NCBI GenBank assembly: GCA_934486785.1 | Contig: CAKSQK010000002.1 | Location: 1-64,000, forward strand | DNA: 64,000 nucleotides | Origin: an uncultured Niabella sp. | Lineage (GTDB): Bacteria; Bacteroidota; Bacteroidia; Chitinophagales; Chitinophagaceae | Direction of reading: 5' to 3' | Part shown: positions 1-10,464 of the stretch, piece by piece | How positions within the stretch are numbered: position 1 is the stretch's first letter | Layout of the letters: each line of letters starts with the position of its first letter | Position numbers and translations under genes: made by a program | The notes under the pieces: model-generated | What the model saw: the letters and a program-made list of their open reading frames with translations, nothing else | Databases searched by the model: none | What the model was told of the DNA's origin: nothing

Positions 1-341
1 ACGGTAAATCTGGATCTGGATTTTTTATCTGCTATCACAATTGCCTCGCTCTGAAACAGGCCTTTCACAAAACTTTCAATTGCCTGCGGCAAATGAAAAG
101 CCACCTGGAAATTCACCTCGCTTCCAAGCAACCTTAGCCGGTCACCTACAATTTTAAAAGGCACTTGCAACTGCGAAAACGTAAACAACTTGAATCCTTT
201 TCCATATCCCTTTTCGTGTAAAAAAGCCGCATAGGCCGCGTCACCCTTTGCAATGATCCGGTACAATGCCGCACTTAGTGGGTATTGGTAGTTGACAGGT
301 ATTTCCTCATCAGCAGTTTGCAGTTTGATCAAAAATCTCAT
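1..341 (-). CDS. cas6: CRISPR-associated endoribonuclease Cas6, N-terminal part (truncated by window edge)
   Basis: Reading the minus strand from the ATG at 341 gives an uninterrupted frame to the left edge, about 113 residues. It begins MRFLIKLQ and contains PVNYQYPLSAALYRII, then AAFLHEKGYG and FKLFTFSQL. This is the signature start of the first ferredoxin-like domain of Cas6, the RNase that cuts pre-crRNA within the repeat. The C-terminal half with the Gly-rich loop lies outside the window, so catalytic residues cannot be checked and the subtype cannot be assigned. The gene is divergent from the eCIS operon. Other cas genes and the array are expected further left. The family call rests on sequence pattern, not on a search. 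Confidence 0.88.
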   Translation of the reverse strand, partial: MRFLIKLQTADEEIPVNYQYPLSAALYRIIAKGDAAYAAFLHEKGYGKGFKLFTFSQLQVPFKIVGDRLRLLGSEVNFQVAFHLPQAIESFVKGLFQSEAIVIADKKSRSRFT

Positions 342-770
342 AGTAGCAAGCAATACACAATAATAAAAATATTTTGGCGATTGGTAAAATGTAAATATCC
401 ACATATTTATTGCTATCCATCAAATGTCGGCAACACCCTGTCCTGCTTTGATTTCACAGGTATTCTCCCCAACGAATCACATACCTAAAATGCGGTAGTT
501 TGTGCATAAAAGCCTGTTAAAACAATATGCCGCTGAAATTATTTTCTATATTTATCACGAATTACAGCACTTACCAGACGTATTGTAACACCGAAGATCA
601 GGAAGCTCCTTATGGTAAATTTTTCTATTTGATTCCGGTAGGTTCGTTTTTCAAAAAATCATTTTTTTCTCAAAAATCTTTGTGACAAGGATGAGCGATA
701 GCTGTGCCCCACCGCTTTATTAATACCATCATTTTCTTTTTATAAAAACCCAATTCAACCTCTGAACTCC
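342..770. other. Divergent intergenic region between cas6 and the eCIS operon
   Basis: This stretch is AT-rich and holds no repeated units of CRISPR size. A possible -7 element AATCTTTG (one mismatch to TAnnTTTG) lies at 675-682 and would start transcription about 80 nt before the antiterminator gene. A 52-codon frame at 527-685 on the plus strand has no recognisable similarity and is probably not a gene. The leader after 685 is where an antitermination element for the downstream NusG-like protein would be expected, but I see no strong hairpin. Confidence 0.5.
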
Positions 771-1298
771 ATGAATACATTCAAACCCGGATGGTGCGTG
801 GCCTATACCCGCCCGCAGCACGAAAAAAAAGTAGCCGGCCTGTTGTCGCTTACCGGCATTGAATTTTTCCTGCCCATGATCAAAACACTCAGGCAATGGT
901 CAGACCGCCGCAAATACCTCCAGGTTCCGCTCTTCCCTTCCTATATTTTTATCAGGCTCAGCGAAGCAAATACCTATTTTACCAGCCTCGAGTTTCCAGG
1001 CCTTTTATATTATTTACGTAGCGGTAAAGAAATTGCATCTGTCAGCGATTGCACCATCACCAGCCTCAGGCAGCTTATTACTTCGGGCTGCAGCGATATC
1101 AGCGTTTCTTCCGACAGGTTTACCGCGGGTGAAAACGTTTTGATCACTCATGGCCCATTCACGGGTTTTAACGGCGAGATCATACGGCACAACGGCAAAC
1201 GAAAGCTGCTCATCCGTATGGATCTGCTGCAGCGCAATGTTTTGGCCGACATTCCCGTGGAATACATTTCAACACACACAAAGCGGGTTCCCGCGTAG
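771..1298 (+). CDS. NusG/UpxY-family specialised transcription antiterminator
   Basis: The 175-residue protein has an N-terminal NGN domain (about residues 5-105), with WCVAYTRPQHEKKVAGLL at its start and VPLFPSYIFIRL in the middle, and a C-terminal KOW-like segment (about 122-170, GENVLITHGPFTGFNGEI). This is the layout of NusG paralogues such as UpxY, RfaH and LoaP, which ride on RNA polymerase and let it read through long operons. A housekeeping NusG normally sits with secE and rplK, which are absent here. The gene is first in a co-directional 23-kb eCIS operon, 36 nt before the sheath gene, so it probably acts on that operon in cis. The family assignment is strong. The target is inferred from position. 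Confidence 0.88.
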   Translation: MNTFKPGWCVAYTRPQHEKKVAGLLSLTGIEFFLPMIKTLRQWSDRRKYLQVPLFPSYIFIRLSEANTYFTSLEFPGLLYYLRSGKEIASVSDCTITSLRQLITSGCSDISVSSDRFTAGENVLITHGPFTGFNGEIIRHNGKRKLLIRMDLLQRNVLADIPVEYISTHTKRVPA

Positions 1299-1334
1299 CG
1301 TGACTTTTTATCATACTCATTTAAAAATTTACCC

Positions 1335-2855
1335 ATGCCAGTACAACCTACTTACCCCGGCGTTTATATTGAAGAAATACCCAGCGGCGTAAGAACCATC
1401 ACAGGGGTAGCCACCTCTGTTACCGCCTTTATCGGGGCTGCCGCCAGCGGTCCTGCAGATAAAGCCACCGTCATCAACAGCTTTGCTGATTACGAAAGAA
1501 TTTTTGGCGGCCTGTGGGTGGGCAGCACCATGAGCTATGCCGTAAAAGATTTTTATATGAACGGCGGCAGTCGCGCCGTGATCGTACGCGTAGCAAACGC
1601 CGCTACGGCTGCTACCATTACACTGCCCGACGGGGATGAAGGCCTCGTGCTGGAAGCCGTAAACGGCGGCAGTTGGGGTAACGAGATCAAGGCATCGGTA
1701 AACCATGCCACCAAAGATGCTGCGTCTACCACGCAATTCAATCTTACCCTTACCAGAGGCAGCCTTATCGAACAACATTTCAATGTTTCAGGAATTGCAA
1801 CTGACCCACGCTTCCTGCCTCGCATACTACTGCAAAACTCGCAGATCGCGAAAGTGCAAAACAATCCCACTACCGATTTTGCACGCCCTGAAGTTACGGC
1901 CAGCCCCATTGCAGCTACGGGCGGTTTGGATGGAAGCCCTGTAGGCTCCGGCCAGTTCAGCGGTTCGCAAAATAACAATACCGGCCTTTGGGCATTACAA
2001 AAAGCTGAATTCAATATCCTGTGCATCCCGCCACCCACGAGGGCCGGAGATACGGAGGCTTCAGTTTACCAGCAGGCTTTAACGCTTTGCGTAAATAAAA
2101 GGGCCATGCTTTTGGTAGATGCGCCGGTAGCCTGGGGCGCTTCCCCTACGCCTGCCAATGCCGCCACCACCGGCCTCTCAAGCCTGGGTATTAATGGAGA
2201 TGCAGCCAGGAACGCGGCGCTGTTCTTTCCGCGCGTATTGCAGTCCGACCCGCAAATGGAAGGCCAGGTAGAAGCCATGGTGCCATGCGGAATGGTTGCC
2301 GGCATTATGGCACGTACCGATACTTCACGGGGAGTATGGAAATCCCCGGCCGGGCTTGATGCAGGTTTGAACGGTTCGCAGGGATTGCAGGCTATTTTGT
2401 CTGATGCCGAAAACGGGCAGCTCAACCCGCTGGGTATTAACTGCCTTCGCTCCTTTCCGCTGGCAGGCCGCGTGGTATGGGGCGCACGCACTTTAAGAGG
2501 CGCTGATGTAATGGCTGATGAATATAAATACATCGCCGTAAGGCGCACAGCTTTATTTATTGAAGAAAGCCTGTACCGCGGCACGCAATGGGTGGTGTTT
2601 GAACCTAACGATGAGCCGCTTTGGGCGCAGATACGCCTGAACGTAGGCGCGTTCATGCACAATCTTTTCCGCCAGGGCGCTTTTCAGGGCAAAACCCCGC
2701 GGGAGGCTTACCTGGTAAAATGCGATAAAGAAACCACCACGCAAAACGACATCAATTTGGGTATTGTAAATATCCTTGTCGGCTTTGCACCGTTAAAACC
2801 GGCAGAGTTCGTCATCATTAAAATCCAGCAACTGGCAGGACAAATTGAATCTTAA
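1335..2855 (+). CDS. eCIS contractile sheath protein (phage tail sheath family)
   Basis: The 506-residue protein starts with PTYPGVYIEEIPSGVRTI, the classic N-terminus of phage tail sheath proteins, followed by VTAFIGAAASGP. The C-terminal region carries the conserved sheath fold with INCLRSFPLAGRVVWGARTL, YIAVRRTALFIEESL and a late FVIIKIQQLAGQ strand. Sheath subunits form the contractile outer cylinder that drives the inner tube into a target. Its length is within the range of single-sheath eCIS proteins. This is the only sheath gene in the cluster, unlike AFP/PVC clusters that carry several. The tube gene follows after 14 nt, a conserved order. Confidence 0.95.
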   Translation: MPVQPTYPGVYIEEIPSGVRTITGVATSVTAFIGAAASGPADKATVINSFADYERIFGGLWVGSTMSYAVKDFYMNGGSRAVIVRVANAATAATITLPDGDEGLVLEAVNGGSWGNEIKASVNHATKDAASTTQFNLTLTRGSLIEQHFNVSGIATDPRFLPRILLQNSQIAKVQNNPTTDFARPEVTASPIAATGGLDGSPVGSGQFSGSQNNNTGLWALQKAEFNILCIPPPTRAGDTEASVYQQALTLCVNKRAMLLVDAPVAWGASPTPANAATTGLSSLGINGDAARNAALFFPRVLQSDPQMEGQVEAMVPCGMVAGIMARTDTSRGVWKSPAGLDAGLNGSQGLQAILSDAENGQLNPLGINCLRSFPLAGRVVWGARTLRGADVMADEYKYIAVRRTALFIEESLYRGTQWVVFEPNDEPLWAQIRLNVGAFMHNLFRQGAFQGKTPREAYLVKCDKETTTQNDINLGIVNILVGFAPLKPAEFVIIKIQQLAGQIES

Positions 2856-2869
2856 AAAAACATCATATT

Positions 2870-3394
2870 ATGGCACAATTTAGCATCAACGCACAGCGTT
2901 TCGATCCATACAAAAATTTTAAGTTCCGCGTAAAATGGGATGGCCGCTATGTAGCGGGCATTAGCAAAGTGGGCGGATTAAAACGCACCACCGAAGTGGT
3001 GGAGCACCGCGAAGGTGGTGATCCCAGCACGGGTCGCAAATCTCCCGGCAGAACTAAGTTTGAAGCCGTAACCCTTGAACGGGGCGTAACACATGATACT
3101 GAATTTGAAAAATGGGCCAATAAGATCTGGAATTTCGGCTCTGGCCTGGGAGCTGAAGTATCACTGAAAGACTTTCGTAAGGATATTATTATTGAACTGT
3201 ACAACGAAGCCGGGCAGCTTGCCATTGCTTATAAGCTTTACAGGTGCTGGGTTTCGGAGTATCAGGCGCTGCCCGACCTGGATGCCAATGCCAATGCCGT
3301 TGCCATTCAAAATATCAAGCTCGAGAATGAAGGCTGGGAAAGGGATTATGAAGTTTCAGAACCAGCCGAACCTGTTTTTACCGAGCCGCAATAA
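2870..3394 (+). CDS. eCIS inner tube protein (phage tail tube, gp19-like)
   Basis: The 174-residue protein contains DPYKNFKFRVKWDGRYVAG, then KVGGLKRTTEVVEHREGGD and the RKSPGRTKFEAVTLERGVTHD segment. These are hallmark blocks of the T4 gp19-like tube family, including Afp1 and Pvc1. It would form hexameric rings that stack into the rigid inner tube through which cargo is carried. It directly follows the sheath gene. A second, initiator-type tube protein is represented by the CIS_tube gene at 10465. I see no additional full-length tube paralogue. Confidence 0.94.
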   Translation: MAQFSINAQRFDPYKNFKFRVKWDGRYVAGISKVGGLKRTTEVVEHREGGDPSTGRKSPGRTKFEAVTLERGVTHDTEFEKWANKIWNFGSGLGAEVSLKDFRKDIIIELYNEAGQLAIAYKLYRCWVSEYQALPDLDANANAVAIQNIKLENEGWERDYEVSEPAEPVFTEPQ

Positions 3395-3403
3395 ACCGGT
3401 AGC

Positions 3404-4147
3404 ATGAAGGCTTTATCAACTGCTGAATTGTTTGCCGCGTGGGAGCAGGGCCTTGATCAAAACCTGGTCACCCGCAACCTGCTGATCCTTGCCAAAGCCT
3501 GCGAAGGCGCCAGCCTGAACGACCTGGCCAGGTTAAGCATTGGGGAACGCGATGCACGGCTTCTACAGGTACGGCAAACAGTCTTTGGCCACAAAATGCA
3601 TCAAACGGCCGGGTGCCCGGCCTGCCAGGAAAAAACGGAATGGGAAACCCATACCTCGCAGCTATGCCTTCAGCAATTTGACCAGCTTTTTACCGTAAAA
3701 ACATATGCCACTAATCAGCAGGGTTACCACATTACATACCGGCTGGCCAACAGCCTGGACCTGTTGAAGATCATTCAGAAAAAATTGCCGCCCGAAGAAG
3801 CCCGTTACACAATTCTTACAGGCTGTTTGCTCGAAGTAAAAAAAATGAATGCTGATGCAGAAATTGAAAGTGTACCGGTTTCGGTTTTACATGCAGTGGA
3901 AGAAGAAATGGCGTTGCAGGATCCGCATGCCGATATACAGTTTGACCTGGCTTGCCCGGTATGTGGCCATCACTGGCAGGCTGGTTTTGACATCCTGAAT
4001 TTTTTTTGGGCAGAAGTGAACAACTGGGCGCAAAGACTTATGCAGGAAATTTATCTGCTTGCCCGCTATTTCAACTGGTCAGAAAATGAGATCCTTGCCC
4101 TATCGCCACGCCGCAGGCAATTGTATTTGCAAATGATCAATACATGA
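3404..4147 (+). CDS. eCIS baseplate-type protein with split zinc ribbon (T4 baseplate-like)
   Basis: The 247-residue protein has an N-terminal helical part and two CxxC pairs, CPAC at residues 71-74 and CPVC at 184-187, each followed by a hydrophilic turn (QEKTEW and GHHW). They would together form one zinc ribbon. Proteins of this layout, related to the T4 baseplate (gp26-like) family, recur between tube and cap genes of many eCIS clusters. The role is inferred as baseplate or tube-assembly factor. The last helices (NFFWAEVNNWAQRLMQEIYLLARYFNWSE, about 206-232) resemble the hydrophobic C-terminus of that family. It overlaps the next gene by four bases (ATGA), implying coupled translation. 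Confidence 0.62.
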   Translation: MKALSTAELFAAWEQGLDQNLVTRNLLILAKACEGASLNDLARLSIGERDARLLQVRQTVFGHKMHQTAGCPACQEKTEWETHTSQLCLQQFDQLFTVKTYATNQQGYHITYRLANSLDLLKIIQKKLPPEEARYTILTGCLLEVKKMNADAEIESVPVSVLHAVEEEMALQDPHADIQFDLACPVCGHHWQAGFDILNFFWAEVNNWAQRLMQEIYLLARYFNWSENEILALSPRRRQLYLQMINT

Positions 4148-4848
4148 GCGCATTTCTTCAGCACATTATCGCGCGCCACACCAGCCCTGTGCAGCCCGTA
4201 CAACCACGGCTATACAATCGTTTTGAACCGGTTGTTGCCGAAGAGCCATTGACTGGTGAGTTGAAAGAAACGGATACACGAACTGATACTGTAGCCGCCC
4301 CTCAGGCAGAAATGGTTTCACAACCTGTTTCAACACCAACTACATCAACAATTGCAGCGCCGGAAAACATTGCAGAAAGATCATTTTTGAACGAAACCAA
4401 GCAAGCCGGTTATTTTGAACAGGCCCCGGGTGATATGATTGATCAAACAACATTCAACCCTGCTTCTCCGTTGCCAGAAACACAGGATGGCAAAATAGAA
4501 GGTGCTCATACCGTTCAACCCAACCTGTTTATAACAGAACCCGCCATTACAAAAAATATTGATCAAGGCAGCTTTCGGATGGAGGAACCGGAAATATTAC
4601 ACAAGCCCGGTCAATCGTTGTTAAACGCAGCTCCGTTGCCTGTTTCCCTGAATGTTGCTTCAGAAAATATGGGCAAACCCGGTGCTGTAAACATGCAGGG
4701 CCATTCTGTTATTAAAGTCACCATTGGGCGGGTAGATGTAAGAGCAAATGCTGCCGCACAACCAACCAAAAGCCGGAGCGCCGCACAGGAATATATAAAA
4801 ATGTCGCTGGAGGATTATTTTAACAGAAAAGCAGCACCACACAAATGA
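4144..4848 (+). CDS. Disordered eCIS-associated protein with conserved C-terminal tail
   Basis: I cannot name the function. Most of the 234 residues are low complexity, rich in Pro, Thr, Ala, Glu and Gln, and look unstructured. Only the ends look conserved: an N-terminal helix (FLQHIIARH) and a C-terminal block (about 190-234) with VTIGRVDVRA and SLEDYFNRK. I recall similar tails in short proteins encoded at this place in other eCIS clusters, but have not searched for them. The gene overlaps both neighbours by four bases. A tether, chaperone or spacer role between baseplate and cap is possible but is speculation. Confidence 0.7.
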   Translation: MSAFLQHIIARHTSPVQPVQPRLYNRFEPVVAEEPLTGELKETDTRTDTVAAPQAEMVSQPVSTPTTSTIAAPENIAERSFLNETKQAGYFEQAPGDMIDQTTFNPASPLPETQDGKIEGAHTVQPNLFITEPAITKNIDQGSFRMEEPEILHKPGQSLLNAAPLPVSLNVASENMGKPGAVNMQGHSVIKVTIGRVDVRANAAAQPTKSRSAAQEYIKMSLEDYFNRKAAPHK

Positions 4849-6172
4849 GCACTGCCCTACGCATAGCAGCCGTTACACAGGTTTTAAAAGATTTGCTGAA
4901 CGACGGGCTGATCAACAACGATGTGTCGGGTATCACGCAAAACAATATTACAGTCAGCTCTCTCCCACCCGACCGCATCAGGACAGACGGAGAAACTGAA
5001 GCCAGCCAGCTTAATATTTTTATGTACCAGGCCACATACAATGCGGGGTGGCAAAACATTGCGTATCCATCTTTCAACGCTGCAGGCGATCGTACCACAA
5101 ACCCGCCACTGGCGCTTGACCTTCATTATTTTTTAACCGCTTATGGCGCATCAGAATTGCATACCGATATTTTACTGGGCATGGGCATGCAGTTTTTTCA
5201 TGAAACGCCTGTTTTGGCAAAGCAGCAGATCACACAGGCCACAGGCTCGGTACAGGTCAATAATGCCTCCAACCATCTTCCGGATTCGCTGCGTTTTTTA
5301 TCACGCGCCGAACTGGCTGCGCAGGTTGAACAAATTAAAATAACGCCCGAAGGGCTGAGCATTGAAGACATTTCAAAGCTGTGGGCAGCATTTGGCGCCA
5401 AATACCGGCCTACCGCGGCTTATAAAGTAACGGTGGTTTTGATCGAAAGTGAAAGGGTTGTAAAGCCAGGGCTGCCGGTACGCGAACGCAGGATATATGC
5501 AAAGCCGTTTAAGATTCCCGTTATTGAAAAAATACTTTCAAGCCCGGCGGTGGGCCAGCCAGCGATGGAACATCAAAAAATATTAGCAGGCCACCGGCTG
5601 ATCTTACAGGGCGCTGAAATGGATAGCGAAGTGGTAGAAATTATGATTGACGGCAATACGATAGACAGTGCAGCCGCCAGCCTGGAAGTGAATGCAACCG
5701 AAGCCAGTTTTAGTTTGCCAGCAAGCCTGGCAGCCGGCATGCACGAGCTCAACGTAGTACACCCGGTACTCATGGGTTCTCCGGAAGTTCCGCACAAAGG
5801 CGTTCAGTCAAAGCCGGCATTTTTTACACTGTCACCAGCAGTAACCGGCACGCCACAAGTGCAAAACAGGGTTGTAGCGCCAGCCGGTTCCGTATCTGCA
5901 AACCTCAGCGTTACAATAAATCCTGCGGTGCAACCAGGCCAGCGCGTACAGGTTTTACTGAATGAATTAACAGCATCAACTCCACAGTCTTACACGTTCT
6001 CCATGCCGGCATCCGCTTTTGGCGAACCGGCTCAACCGACCACAAACCTTCAGATACCGGTATCGGGCGTAAAACAGGGTTCTTATCTTTTACGGGTTGT
6101 GGTAGACGGGGCGGAATCGCCGCTGCAAACAAATAGCATCACACAGCAATACAACGCTCCGCTTATCAGTTT

Positions 6173-6176
<4 letters not shown>
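4845..6176 (+). CDS. DUF4255 protein, eCIS tail terminator/cap (Afp16/Pvc16-like) with Ig-like extension
   Basis: Residues 1-190 match the DUF4255 pattern: an N-terminal helix (LRIAAVTQVLKDLL), TEASQLNIFMYQATYNAGWQN, and LALDLHYFLTAYG. DUF4255 proteins of the Afp16/Pvc16 type cap the distal end of the tube and sheath and fix particle length. This protein is 443 residues, longer than the compact caps. The added part (about 235-443) is beta-rich and looks like two Ig- or IPT-like domains, with a segment that suits a surface-exposed decoration. It is coupled by overlaps to the genes on both sides. The DUF4255 call is firm. The role of the extension is unknown. Confidence 0.88.
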
Positions 6177-8130
<1,954 letters not shown>

Positions 8131-8134
<4 letters not shown>

Positions 8135-8406
8135 ATCGCTCTGTAGAAATACACATTGAACACCTTGTGCTGCACGGTTTATCACCACACGAGCGGCACC
8201 ATATTGGAGACGCCGTTCAGGCAGCATTGCAGCAAATGTTTGCCCAGCAGGGTTTGCCTGCCATGCTTACTAAAGGAATATTCATTCAACATCTGGATGC
8301 TGGTGCATTTGACATCCATCATGGTCAAAAACCGGCAGCCACCGGCGAAAGCATTGCCGGTACACTTTACAAAGGACTCTCAAATGAAGGCGGCTATAGA
8401 TATTAA
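8131..8406 (+). CDS. Small conserved eCIS-associated protein of unknown function
   Basis: The 91-residue protein starts VEIHIEHLVLHGLSPHERHH and continues with an amphipathic helix (AVQAALQQMFAQQGLP). I recall similar short proteins with an opening strand followed by a helix between the ATPase and the DUF4157 gene in other eCIS clusters. It overlaps the ATPase gene by four bases and the effector-candidate gene by 23 bases. Position suggests a chaperone or adaptor for cargo loading, but no function has been shown that I know of. Confidence 0.72.
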
Positions 8407-10438
8407 AAACATCCAGAAAGCAGGCGTAGCAAAGCCTGCGGCAGACGAAAAGCACCAGCCTTTAGCCACAGGCTATGTAACGGGCCCACGCAACAGCCAG
8501 CGGGCTAATTTTAGCATCGCGGCAACCGCCATACAACCTAAACTAAGCATCAACCAGCCCGGCGATCCATATGAACAGGAAGCCGATGCCATGGCAGATA
8601 CGATCATGCGCATGCCCCAGCCTGATTTGATTCAAAGAAAATGTGCTCACTGCGAAGAAGAGGAAGAAAAGAAAAAATTACAGCGTAAAGAAACGAATCA
8701 ACAATCCGTTTCTGTGAATGAGTCTTTAGCGGGTTATATAGGTGGTTTAAATAATAGTGGCAAACCTTTATCAAAAGAATTGAGAAACTTTTATGAACCC
8801 CGCTTTGGTTATGATTTCAGCAATGTAAGAATACATGATGATGCCACAGCATCACAGTCAGCAAAAAGTATCAACGCGCTGGCTTACACGTATAGAAACA
8901 ACATCGTCTTCAACAGCGGGCAATATTCACCGCAAACTTATGCTGGAAAAAGATTACTGGGTCATGAGCTGACACATGTGGTGCAACAAAACGCCGCCGC
9001 TGCTTTCAACTTTATTCAACGAACACCCTCGCGCGAGGAATTGGTAATTTTTGATACCCAAGCTAATTCCATCCTCAATCACAGCGTCTATGCAAGTTTA
9101 CCAGCCAGGTCAAAAAGGCAGATCAGAGAGATCATTTCCATTGCAAGAACCCGCGATAACTGGCAGTATTACCTGGATCACCTGCTGTTACTTTTAAACA
9201 CACCCGACGCGCCTGCTACGTCAGAAGAAGCAGCCGCTGCTGCTGCAGCAGGCACCCCTGCACAACAATCCACCCGCGAAATGAATGAAGCCGAGGTGGC
9301 CGACTCGCTCTCTGCCGAGCGCTCAAGGCTTTTTTACCCTGCAGGAAGAAACGCCGCTAATAGCGAAGAAAGGCAATCCACAACACCCCCACGGCGTTGG
9401 ACGAGAAGAAGAGGTGAAGGCGGAAAAATATTTTATGTTGACACAAGAGACCCGGGCAACATCTTCGTAAAAATCAAAGTAAAACTCAACGGCAGGAACG
9501 CGCAGGATATTGCCAATGTAAAAGAGATGGAAGACGGTATAGAAAAGAGATCGGCTACTTTTGGTTATACCGTTGATCTTGAATTTGTAAACCGTAATGC
9601 AAATGATGTTTTTAATGTGGATGTAGACCTGAACCAGTGGACCACTTCCGGCAATTGGTCTGGCGGCCTTAACGGGCTGGCCCACGAAATGCACCACCTG
9701 ATGGGGCTGGATGACCGGTACAATTACATTGATGCCCATGCGGCCAACGCAGATATGGATATGCCCGACAGAATTCATTGGTTCAGGGAGCAGATGAATA
9801 AAAGCCCCCGCGCCAATGATGCTGATTCAATAATGAATGACAGTACCAACGGCACCATGCAGACTGATGACCTTGCCGCAATTACGGGGGTTTCCGAAGC
9901 ATCAATTATTGCCGCCCAGCAGGCAAGAAGACAGGTGATTAACAACGCACGCAGAAAGGCTGCCCACAGGGTTTCCATTGCATATTTGCGCATTAACGGA
10001 ACAGGCAGACACTTTAACAGGTTAGAAGCACTTGAGGTAGTACGCGGTTTGATAGCCCCAGACATTGTAAACCTGGAACAGATTGCAGAAATCCTGCAGA
10101 GAATGAATTCAATTTTAATGGGCGGTAGCATTATGGTAGGCCCTGAAATTGACAGTTGCGCTCAATGGAACGCATATGTTGTGGGCAACAGGGTACCCAT
10201 TCACCTGTGTAATAATTTCTTTAATATTTCAGAAGAGCAACAAATCAGAACCATGATACATGAAGCGGCGCATGCAGTGGGCATTGGAGAGCCGGAGAGC
10301 GAATCTTATTTTCCTTATTACGACTGTGCATATTCAACCGCAGATAACTGGAATTCTGCTGATGCCTGGGCCAGGTACGTTCACTGCATCAGCGGGCAAA
10401 GTCCTGATGAAGGCGAAGTGATAACAACAACCCCATAA
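8384..10438 (+). CDS. DUF4157 protein with three HExxH motifs, putative eCIS metallopeptidase cargo
   Basis: I place the start at the ATG at 8384, preceded by AAGGA; an in-frame start at 8156 would lie inside the upstream gene in another frame. The 684-residue protein shows the eCIS cargo signature GDPYEQEADAMAD near residue 60, then a CxxC plus acidic/basic run (KCAHCEEEEEKKK, about 86-98). A DUF4157 domain (about 120-205) ends in HELTH at 194-198. An Ala-rich linker follows. A second zinc motif, HEMHH at 434-438, continues as LMGLDDRY. A third, HEAAH at 626-630, is followed by a Glu and late Tyr/Asp residues (SYFPYYD, NSADAWARYVHC) reminiscent of deuterolysin or lysine-specific metalloendopeptidases. 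DUF4157 marks toxins carried by eCIS. Cargo status and protease activity are inferred. Confidence 0.82.
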   Translation: MKAAIDIKNIQKAGVAKPAADEKHQPLATGYVTGPRNSQRANFSIAATAIQPKLSINQPGDPYEQEADAMADTIMRMPQPDLIQRKCAHCEEEEEKKKLQRKETNQQSVSVNESLAGYIGGLNNSGKPLSKELRNFYEPRFGYDFSNVRIHDDATASQSAKSINALAYTYRNNIVFNSGQYSPQTYAGKRLLGHELTHVVQQNAAAAFNFIQRTPSREELVIFDTQANSILNHSVYASLPARSKRQIREIISIARTRDNWQYYLDHLLLLLNTPDAPATSEEAAAAAAAGTPAQQSTREMNEAEVADSLSAERSRLFYPAGRNAANSEERQSTTPPRRWTRRRGEGGKIFYVDTRDPGNIFVKIKVKLNGRNAQDIANVKEMEDGIEKRSATFGYTVDLEFVNRNANDVFNVDVDLNQWTTSGNWSGGLNGLAHEMHHLMGLDDRYNYIDAHAANADMDMPDRIHWFREQMNKSPRANDADSIMNDSTNGTMQTDDLAAITGVSEASIIAAQQARRQVINNARRKAAHRVSIAYLRINGTGRHFNRLEALEVVRGLIAPDIVNLEQIAEILQRMNSILMGGSIMVGPEIDSCAQWNAYVVGNRVPIHLCNNFFNISEEQQIRTMIHEAAHAVGIGEPESESYFPYYDCAYSTADNWNSADAWARYVHCISGQSPDEGEVITTTP

Positions 10439-10464
10439 CTGCCTCCTGTTTAAATCATAAAACA

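Noticed and set aside
285..488. 67-codon plus-strand frame overlapping the start of cas6
   Set aside because: It overlaps the 5' end of the cas6 frame in antisense, has no recognisable similarity and no ribosome binding context.
342..770. Possible CRISPR array next to cas6
   Set aside because: No repeat unit of 25-40 nt occurs more than once in this stretch.
8156..8383. Longer N-terminus for the DUF4157 protein
   Set aside because: It is read in another frame inside the small 91-residue gene; the ATG at 8384 has an upstream AAGGA.
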